Assembly (NCBI RefSeq): GCF_026127265.1
Contig: NZ_WWFG01000004.1
Span: 104,482-168,481 of the forward strand
Length of the DNA stretch: 64,000 nt
DNA from: Nostoc sp. KVJ3
GTDB taxonomy: Bacteria; Cyanobacteriota; Cyanobacteriia; Cyanobacteriales; Nostocaceae
Reading direction: 5' to 3'
The translations under genes were made by a program, and so were the position numbers. The notes under the pieces were generated by a model, which was not told the DNA's origin, made no database searches, and was given only the letters and a program-made list of their open reading frames with translations. The number at the start of each line of letters is the position of its first letter. Position 1 is the stretch's first letter. Of this stretch, positions 57,026-64,000 are shown piece by piece.

Positions 57026-57220
57026 TCAGTTCTCACAAAACTCAACAAGTTCAAAAACCTCCCTCTGCACTTGGTTTTGGCTTAATTCTTTGCGTCTGCC
57101 TTTCGAGTCATTGAATATGAAAGGGGCATTGACTCGACAATTAGACCGATGGCTGTAGCGGAGTTGTTGACCTCGAAATTCATACAAATGGTTACGCACT
57201 AAGGTTGTCGTTTCTAACAT
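57026..57220 (-). CDS. Small basic conserved protein, 64 aa (paralogue of 5449-5643)
   Basis: The start MLETTTLVRNH at 57220 has GAGGAAC just upstream, as in module 1. From residue 10 on, the protein is almost identical to its module 1 partner (RGQQLRYSHRSNCR, ending FCEN). The longer ORF to 57280 is an artefact of the frameshift in the gene before it. Confidence 0.75.
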   Translation of the reverse strand: MLETTTLVRNHLYEFRGQQLRYSHRSNCRVNAPFIFNDSKGRRKELSQNQVQREVFELVEFCEN

Positions 57221-57237
57221 AAGTTCCTCAAACTTGA

Positions 57238-57462
57238 GAGTAGAACTCGATATTAGGATGGCTTCGTGAATCTCCATCAAGCTTGCACTGCATCACCTAT
57301 TTTTAGGTCATTCGATGTACTGAACCGTTCGGACGCTTCAATTTGTTTGTAATTGGGAGATGCTTGCACGAACCTTAAAGTCTGTTCACAACCGAGGATG
57401 ATGGTCATAATTTCGGTTGTTGTTAGCGATGGCTGTGTCTGCATGGTTTCTTGGTCGCTCAT
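57238..57462 (-). pseudogene. Copy of the 78-aa gene with two one-base deletions
   Basis: Compared with 5652-5888 the sequence is close throughout, but TTT is TT near 57286 (GCTTGATGG against GCTTTGATGG) and AAA is AA near 57257. Each change shifts the frame; the first ends the ORF at 57277 after GDAVQA. This direct comparison is the clearest evidence that module 2 has small indels. Confidence 0.8.
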
Positions 57463-57674
57463 GACTTGTTTCTTCTCCTTTGGGTTTTGATTGGTGCGGC
57501 TGGGGCTTCTGGCTGACTCGGCTTTTGAAGTACATAGCTGATGGCCCCTGCACCACCCACGGCTGCGGCAATGGTGAACATATTGTTACGGCCGAAATAC
57601 TGCACTCCGAAATAGCCGAGGGCTAGAAAGCCAAGGGCAGCAACAGAGAATCCAAGTGTTTTGTTGATTTTCAT
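57459..57674 (-). CDS. Small two-helix membrane protein, 71 aa (paralogue of 6230-6454)
   Basis: The first helix differs from module 1 (LGFSVAALGFLALGYFGVQYF), but the second helix and the Pro-rich tail are nearly identical (AAAVGGAGAISYVLQKPSQP). The stop overlaps the start of the next gene. Same inferred role as its module 1 partner. Confidence 0.75.
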   Translation of the reverse strand: MKINKTLGFSVAALGFLALGYFGVQYFGRNNMFTIAAAVGGAGAISYVLQKPSQPEAPAAPIKTQRRRNKS

Positions 57675-57676
57675 GG

Positions 57677-57907
57677 TTACGCTACGAACAAATCCTCAAA
57701 GTTACTTAAGCTGTCGGGTTGGGACTGGTCAGTTAGAGCAGGTTGTTGCTTGTGCTGACAGCAAAGTGAATTTTTATCTCGAAAGTAAGCCCTTAAAATC
57801 CAAGTCACAGCAGAGGTCAGGTCATCGGTGAGAAGCAGTTTTTCCGCCTCAGCCTTTACGGGGTCAATCAAATCTTTGGGGATGCAAACCCGGTTATCTT
57901 TCGCCAT
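57677..57907 (-). CDS. ParR-like/RHH protein of module 2, 76 aa
   Basis: It begins MAKDNRVCIPKDLIDPVKAE, with a strand-helix-helix pattern (SAVTWILRAYF) of an RHH DNA-binding fold, then a Gln/Pro-rich tail with SLSNFEDLFVA that may contact the actin. It follows the actin pseudogene directly, as ParR does. Better supported as RHH than its module 1 counterpart. Confidence 0.6.
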   Translation of the reverse strand: MAKDNRVCIPKDLIDPVKAEAEKLLLTDDLTSAVTWILRAYFRDKNSLCCQHKQQPALTDQSQPDSLSNFEDLFVA

Positions 57908-57986
57908 GAATTAAACCTTCTTTAGTGATGCAACAGCTAATTTCAGTAACCCAATTGCATTAGCAGTCTGGGAATTAGAATCTGTG

Positions 57987-58931
57987 CTATTCCTTGCCTA
58001 ATGCGATTGCACTAACTGATGGCAGCATTGCACCGCCACCCACAAGGTAAATAGCATCCAGGTCATCAGCGCGGGATTGCAAATGCTTCACGCAGGCACT
58101 AAACAAGATGCAAGCCATCCCTTGAGTTCCGATGAGTAAATGCTTGAAAACTCCCAATTGGTGGTTCCATAAACAAAGTTCTTGCTCATCCCCTCTCGGA
58201 TCAGATGAGGGTTAGCTGGTTTACCAAGGTGGCGACGGGTTTGGAGGTTATTCGCTATCGTCTCACAAAGATGGTGAACGCCTACTGTGTCAATCTTGCG
58301 ACTATTTTGTAATAGTTTGTTGCCTTCAAATATTGAGGTGATAGTAGTTCCATGCCCCAGGTCAATGAGCGCGACTTTCTGCTGACCAGGAGCGCGGGAA
58401 ACTAACAATGCTCCTACACCTTCCTCTGTTATTTGACAGGTGATATCAACGTTTACAATGTCTTTGCCATCAAACTTGACGATGTGCTTACCTTGCAAGG
58501 CTTTCTTTAGATCATGGGCAAAGGCTTGAGAGTCATGCAATGAAGCGACTAAAAACAAGTTATAGCTCTGCTGTCTAGGAGTTTGAGCAATTGCACCTAA
58601 GAGCATTTGCAGCCATAAGTAATCTTGTTTCTAAAGTCATCAACAATGCGCCCAAATGACTGCTTACAGTAAATTTCGGCAGTCTCTCCAATCAACCACT
58701 TAGAGCCAGATAGATCAGAGCGTTCGCCTTGAAGATATTCGACTACCGCACCGTTGCCTAAGCTTTCGTAGTCGTTAGAGTCCGTTTCAATGACTTGTTT
58801 AAAGTAGGAGGGAATAAGTATCTCTCCTTGGGGAAAATGTAGTTTAGAATACCCGTTGCCACAATCCAAGAAGCAGGGGTCAACGATGGGGCTAATGTCC
58901 CTAATGTGGGACTTGATGCCAAATCTACCAT
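57987..58931 (-). pseudogene. ParM-like actin of module 2, about three frameshifts
   Basis: The pieces read DCGNGYSKLHFPQGEILIPS (phosphate 1), then LIDLGHGTTITSIFEG (phosphate 2) and IYLVGGGAMLPSV (adenosine motif). All actin motifs survive but lie in different frames, with shifts near 58880, 58608 and 58093. ORF pieces are 58597-58869 and 58088-58606. ATG 58931 (MVDLASSPTL) is the best start. As it stands no full protein can be made, so this partition locus would be dead unless the shifts are errors. Confidence 0.75.
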
Positions 58932-59184
58932 CTGATTGAAGTCCTTAAATTTGTTTCAATTTTTCGTAAAACCTTTGTGGTGAAAAAGCTTTGGATATCT
59001 GCGGTTACTGTTCTATCCGTCTTGCGGGGTCTGTTATCCGCTTCCATCCGTGGTTATCTTCGCCACTTGTGGGTTTATGCCTTACACTTCTCAACTTAGC
59101 ATATAATATGAGAAGTTAGCAAGAGATGAGAAGATGAGAACTGTAAAAATATCAGCAAAAGGATATATCTTGAGAAGGGAGAAC

Positions 59185-59355
59185 ATGACCGAAGATGACG
59201 TGAGAACAGAGAAGATAAACTTCACTTGTGAGACAGAAACGAAGCAGTACTTAAGATTGTGGGCAGCAAAGGAGGGTAGAACACTTAGCAATCTTGTCGA
59301 GAGGATTATTCTTGATGCGATAGAGAGAGATAAGCAGTCTGGGGGCGATAAGTAA
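59185..59355 (+). CDS. RHH (CopG-like) protein of module 2, 56 aa
   Basis: MTEDDVRTEKINFTCETETK, then QYLRLWAAKEGRTLSNLVER shows the RHH strand-helix-helix layout. ATG 59185 has GAAGGGAG upstream; the ATG at 59134 lacks an RBS. It is divergent from the actin pseudogene, as is the RHH gene of module 1. Probable autoregulator. Confidence 0.75.
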   Translation: MTEDDVRTEKINFTCETETKQYLRLWAAKEGRTLSNLVERIILDAIERDKQSGGDK

Positions 59356-59537
59356 TGATTGACCCTCTTTCCCTTCCTCCATTGCCACTATCTGACCACA
59401 AGTTTCTACCAGAATGCCTAGCTGTTTACTTTGTCTTAGATAGTAATCGCATCTTATATGTAGAGCAGGACGCAGTACAATCAATCAAGAAAATGCTTAA
59501 GAACTGGTTAAAAAACAAAAATTCCCAAGCAGATTGA
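59355..59537 (+). pseudogene. GIY-YIG nuclease-like N-terminal remnant
   Basis: LPECLAVYFVLDSNRILYVE resembles the first strand pair of GIY-YIG proteins (xVYFVLD...ILYIG), but the Gly of the second motif is replaced and the rest is a short basic tail (QSIKKMLKNWLKNKNSQAD) with no catalytic Arg or Glu. It overlaps the RHH stop by one base, so it is translated with it. It could be a truncated gene or a small domain kept for binding. Confidence 0.5.
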
Positions 59538-59760
59538 ATGCTTGGGTACAAAAAAAAAGGAGTAGCTCTTGCTGCTTCGGGTGCGCTCTGTTAGATGATG
59601 AGGCGAACACCAAGAACGATTTACGGTCGTTCACGAGTAGTCAACAAAAACTACAACCAGATTAATTTTTAATATTGTTCACCTTCTAACGTAACAGAAC
59701 GCGGCGATAACGGCAAAGAACTACTCCAGAAACACACAAAAAATACATGGAGTAGTACAA
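59538..59760. other. Leader of the module 2 primase gene
   Basis: It begins with GCTTGGG and an A9 run. No ORF was found. A stretch near 59740-59757 holds ACATGGAGTAGTAC before the ATG. There is no hairpin at the RBS like that before the module 1 rep gene. Confidence 0.35.
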
Positions 59761-62700
59761 ATGAATACGCTAGAAATGCAAAGTGCGCCCGGACTGTTAG
59801 ATCATGGCGCAACCCCGAATATTTCTGAGCCGCCTAAAATAGCACAATCTGCCCCAATTAAGCAAGAGTTAGCAGCACGCAATACCAAAACTGCCAGTGT
59901 AGAAAATAAACGCCTTGAAGATACACCAAAAAAAACTAATGCCTCAAGAACTCAACAGGCATTTGAAAAATTCGACATCCGAAATTTTCAAGATCAGCTC
60001 TCACCGTCCAAAGCTAAAAATAAGTTTATTTGTCCAGTTTGTGGCGGTAATGACTTATCTATTGTCCCAGAAACCGGGAAGTACAGATGCTTCAATAATT
60101 GTGAGTGTAAGGACATCAGAGAGGCAATTAAACCCTGGGCTGAAGTGGTGGCAGAAAGGGCAGGGGCTAATTACACTCCATCCCTAAACCGTTTGGCTGC
60201 GAAGCCCAAGAGAATCTTGCCTAAACCAGCACCAATTCCAGATGGTGAATTAGCACTGGTGATGTTGACCCAAGCGGCGACTGACATACCCCAAACTCAA
60301 AACATAAACTTGCAAGCTACCAAAGGGAATACCAGGGAATGCAACACAAACAATCTACCCTTACTCACAAACCCAATGGGTAATTCGCTATGAATGGGCG
60401 GATTATATCAAAGAGAAGGGAAAAGATAAATCCTTCCGCCAATGGCACAGGCTTCCAGATGGCACTCCAGAGATGAGAAAAGGGGATGAACCCTGGAAAG
60501 CTTACCGCATTGATGAAGCGATCGCCGCTAGTAAATCAGTGAATGTCACCCCGGCACTACTCCAGCATGAAGGCGAGGGATGCGTAGAAGTTGGTCGGGA
60601 GCATGGTCTTGCTGGGATTACGTTTCAGGGTAGTGGATGGGATAAAAAGACTATCACCCCAGAATATCAACTTCTAAAAGATTCAGGCATAGGATTAATC
60701 GTTTTTCTGCACGATGCCGACGACACTGGCTTAAAGAAACTCCAGACCTGCCAGGAGTGTGCAGCCGAAGTGGGAATTGCATTTATTGGAATAAACCCTC
60801 ACGACATCTGCCCTGATTTACCATATAAATCAAGTGATATCAAAGAAATCTTGGGCAGATGGAAACACCAGAATTTATCCGTCGGTTAGAGCAGGAGATT
60901 CACGCGGCCGTAGCGCAGCGATCGCAACAAGCACAGGTAAATGTAAGTGATGATGACGACCAAAATCCGGTTGTAGCCTTTACCCAGCAAGCTTTTCAAG
61001 CTCTCTACGGCGATAAGAACTGGATTTGTGCTGCTGATAAGCTTTACTACCACACTGGCAATCATTATAAACACTCCCCAGATTCCACAGAACGCAAAAG
61101 AATCTACGACTTTTGCAATTCCTTTGTGGTCGAGAACGAACAGGGTAAAAAGTCTTGTCCCTATGCTTCACCTAGTTCAGTCAAGAAGGTTTTGGAATGG
61201 GTAAAAATGGGGACAGAAATTGACCCAGAACTAATCAATCCTCCTGGCGTAAATTGCACTAATGGGATAGTCAGGGTTGAGTGGGAAGGCAGGGATTTTA
61301 CAATAAGATTAGACCCGCATACGCCCCAGGACTACTTCATTTATGAACCGTTAATTGAATATGACCCGTCGGCTGACGATACATATTGTGAGCAACTTTT
61401 AGCTTGCTTAGACAAGCCACAACAAGAAATATTTCTGAGAAATATTGCTGCATCCCTTGACCTTCAAACTGTTAGAAAATTTAGAGGCAGAGAGGTAAAA
61501 GCAATGTTTGCAATTGGTCTTGGTTCTAATGGTAAAGATGCTCTGCGCGAATGTGTATCAACCATTTATGGGAAAAACGGATTAACTTCTGTTTCTTTGG
61601 GTGACTTTCAATCTTATGACGAAGGCAGAAAATTCGGACTAGCCCACTTATATATAGTCGAGTTAACTGGGCTTCTGAAAACCCACAAACATCTAGGATT
61701 GATAGACTTCAAAGTTTTAAATTATTTGTCACTGGAGATACACTACATTGCGAACAGAAAGGGAAAGACCATATAGAATTCTCTTCTAACGCAATAGGTA
61801 TTTTCAACTTAAACGAGACTCCCGCATTTCAAGGCGTAATACAAGCAATCAAAGATAGGATTGCAATTTTAGAATTCAGGAAAAACCTTTGTAGATAATC
61901 CTTCGCCAAATAATCCAAACGAGATAAAAGGCGACCCCCGATTTCGCTACGATCCAGAGTTTATTAGAACGCATGTTGCCCCAGCATTCCTAAATAGAAT
62001 GCTAAAAGCTCTCAGCAACCTTGTAGAGTCAGGTATCAATTATGAATGCACAACCGACGCTTTCCACAACCTTCAGAGAGAGAATAATCATCTTTTTGAC
62101 TTCATCTTAAGCGCAAATATAGGTTATGTGCCTGATGGGGAAATTACCGCACGGGCTTTATGGTCAATGCTGGAACAGCACTATATCCATAATGGAACGC
62201 TGACCATAGATGAGGGCAACCGCAGAACGTGGATCGACCAAGTTCGTCCCAGCGATAAAAACGTGAAGGGCATCAATCAAATAATCCCACGCATCTCTCA
62301 ACTCTTCCCCAAGGCTGTCAAGGGAACTAGGTACTGTGACATTGCTAAAAGAAACATTCCAGTACTCAAAGGCATTGGCATTTTGGAAGTTACCCGCACC
62401 ACATTAGACGAAACCCGCACCACTTCCGCACCACTTTCCGCACCAGAAACCTCGCAAAATCAGGACTTCCGCACCACCCGCACCACTTTTTCAGATTTAC
62501 ATGAAAATAACATTGAAGAGTCAGAAATGAAAATTCAATCGCTTCCTATCCCAATGGAAAAAGAAGAATATGCCACCTCAACTGGTGCGGTGATGCGGAA
62601 CCCTTGCAGGATAAGGAAAACTGCTGCGGTGAGTCCTGCGGAAATGGTGCGGATCAACTAGAAAGTGGTGCGGGTATGCCAACTGAGGATCAGGCAGCGA

Positions 62701-62957
62701 TCGCCGCGCCAATTGCATCCGATACTGTTTCGGTAAAAGCTGAGTCTGAGTTCTCATACTCACTGTTGCAGATTGAAAAAGACGGCGGGGACATCGCAGG
62801 GTTTGTTGGTTGTCAAGTTGAGGTTCGAGGGAGCAATGGTAGCATCAAGTTTGCTGGGGAGATGACTAACTTCAACTTGAAGAATGGGATTGTCACTGTG
62901 TTGACGGAATTTGGGAACCGAGATGCCCATTTTTGCGAAGCCTTCGTGATTGCCTGA
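59761..62957 (+). pseudogene. P4-type plasmid primase-helicase of module 2, four or five frameshifts
   Basis: Joined frames give a protein of about 1060 aa. A CHC2-like zinc site comes first (FICPVCGGNDLSI ... YRCFNNCECKDI). A DUF3854/TOPRIM-like part follows (LLQHEGEGCVEVGREHG ... LIVFLHDADDTG), then a D5-type SF3 helicase (FAIGLGSNGKDALRE with a P-loop-like core, FKLFVTGDTLHCEQKGK, IGIFNLNETPAF) and a variable C-terminus with Thr-rich repeats. Shifts lie near 60320, 60870, 61695, 61882 and 62620. ORF pieces are 59761-60393, 60473-60889, 60859-61776, 61999-62661 and 62604-62957. Positions equal those of the CyRepA1-like gene in module 1, but the protein type is different. Confidence 0.8.
62396..62692. 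repeat. CGCACCAC repeats with inverted GGTGCGG copies
   Basis: CGCACCAC-type words occur about six times between 62396 and 62488, and GGTGCGG or TGCGG in the opposite sense at 62582, 62593, 62647 and 62667. They lie inside the 3' part of the primase gene, which encodes TTRTT-like residues there. It could be an iteron-like array or a hypervariable coding repeat. Confidence 0.5.
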
Positions 62958-63019
62958 GTCAAGCCAAGCTAAACGATAATATTTCGGAAAGGTCTATTTA
63001 CAATTACTCAACAAGATTT

Positions 63020-64000
63020 TTAACCCCAGTTAAAAAGATTGCAACTGTAAATTAAAACGCCGTTGAAGTTCTTCCAAGGAAGCAGCAGGGTGTTTTCAAT
63101 TTCGATGCAGGTAGTGTCACTGACAGCCCCCTGAATATTTATCAAGTCGACGAGAAATTTGTTGACATCGTAATAGTGTTGGAGTTGTTTTTTTTGTGCA
63201 TAGCTGAATTGCCAATCATGACCAATATCACAATGCTTTATTATCAATTGACGAAGTTCTTTAACCCACTGATTACCATACGTCTGCCATTGCGGGAACT
63301 CCAAATCTGCAATACGGGGTGTAGACAGTGCTTGCTCTAGTTGGTCTAGCTTTTCTGCTTGTGTATGGTTAAAAGCATTCATAGCAGTACGATTAAAGAG
63401 ATTCTTGCAATCCAATGCTAGGTTATTATCTAAGCCATCGATAAGGTCAAGGTTAAGTTCTTGTTCAAGTTCGTTGAAAAGGTCTTCTTGAAAATTTTCG
63501 TAAAAGCCCAAATTATAGGCTTGCTCGTAGTTTAAACCTTCAAGGTCATGAGTATGGGTACGACCACGGCTGTGATAATTAATCAAGGTACTAATAAGAT
63601 GAAGGGTAATAGTGAGGTCATCAAATATAGTGGAGTTGTACTCAGCAATAAGATTAAGATTGTGATTGAAGTAAAAGTTATTGGAAAGACCAAGGTTAAG
63701 CTTGGATAAATATCATCAGCAATGTCAAATTGAAGGGCAATATCGAGTACAAAAATGGGGTCAGATGCAAAGTCTTGGGCAAGGTCACGAGTATAGAAGT
63801 ACTCCAGGGCAAAATAAAGGCTCGAATCGCTACTGGTTTTATAGTTTGCTTGGATAGAGCCTGATTTTTTAAAAACCCAGGTTAAGAAATTTTGCAATAC
63901 TGGTTCACTTTTAATTGATTGATCAATAGCTTTTTTGATCAGCCGCACTAACTTATCAGCTGGCTGTTGCGATTTTACAAGTTGTTTAACGACTTCTTGC
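63020..64000 (-). pseudogene. C-terminal part of a NACHT-type protein, gene runs off the window
   Basis: The C-terminus HYYDVNKFLVDLINIQGAVS followed by IENTLLLPW is the typical end of large cyanobacterial NACHT proteins (xxNxLLxxLN ... ETLLLP). Further in, the repeated Leu/Asp/Ala/Asn pattern (YTRDLAQDFASDPIFVLDIA, then LNLIAEYNSTIFDDL) fits their C-terminal repeat region. The frame changes by one base near 63700 (ORFs 63020-63586 and 63583-63948), so the gene is broken or misread. The ATPase domain would lie beyond 64000. Confidence 0.65.

Noticed and set aside
1..64000. GCGATCGC octamers as possible phage or plasmid sites
   Set aside because: They are the HIP1 repeats abundant throughout cyanobacterial genomes.

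Overview
The window looks like an accessory replicon, or a cointegrate of two plasmids, from a filamentous (Nostocales-type) cyanobacterium. Supporting signs are frequent GCGATCGC (HIP1-like) octamers, an ammonium transporter and PEP-CTERM protein of cyanobacterial type, NACHT/AbiTii proteins with cyanobacterial linker motifs, and several plasmid functions side by side: two actin-type partition loci, one ParA locus, two unrelated replication proteins, a MobV relaxase and many insertion sequences. No rRNA, tRNA, CRISPR array or core housekeeping operon is visible.

Layout. (1) 1-8.8 kb: a minus-strand set of small, mostly membrane or hypothetical proteins that runs from a ParM-like actin (6688-7803) and a ParR-like protein to a coupling-type ATPase. 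The ATPase is cut by an IS4-family element with a clean 9-bp target duplication and can be rejoined in frame. (2) 8.1-13.0 kb: plus-strand RHH-type small genes and a 1103-aa DUF3854/helicase replication protein of the large cyanobacterial plasmid Rep (CyRepA1-like) kind, whose RBS sits in a hairpin. (3) 13.0-15.4 kb: a unit bounded by perfect 33-bp inverted repeats, with a small regulator gene, a repeated palindromic operator, and an IS1182-like element inserted into one operator copy. (4) 15.5-23.4 kb: a PAS histidine kinase, an Amt transporter, and a NACHT gene truncated by a 0.3-kb element with terminal inverted repeats. (5) 23.5-28.3 kb: a mobilization region with a frameshifted MobV relaxase, a perfect 23-bp palindrome and three families of repeats. 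(6) 28.5-37.2 kb: a cupin, a STAND ATPase and a DUF4331-TPR-NicO-PEP-CTERM operon. (7) 37.5-40.9 kb: ParA with a divergent RHH partner and AT-rich repeats, a DUF2281/PIN toxin-antitoxin pair and a tyrosine recombinase. (8) 41.4-52.9 kb: a defence-like island with two tandem AbiTii-NACHT gene pairs, one NACHT split by an IS630-type element, plus proteins sharing the same short linker motif. (9) 53.3-63.0 kb: a second, syntenic copy of the partition/transfer/replication module, with a P4-type primase in place of the CyRepA1-like protein. It carries many single-base indels, often in homopolymers. (10) 63.0-64.0 kb: the 3' end of another NACHT-type gene that leaves the window.

The most interesting system is the AbiTii-NACHT pair. 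In each pair the NACHT N-terminus and the C-terminal half of the adjacent AbiTii protein carry a matching short Gly/Asn-rich motif, and the motif differs between pairs. This suggests homotypic signalling between sensor and effector. A membrane-anchored 302-aa protein and a 51-residue mini-ORF nearby carry one of the same motifs. The paired plasmid modules, one intact and one decayed (or badly sequenced), are the second notable feature.
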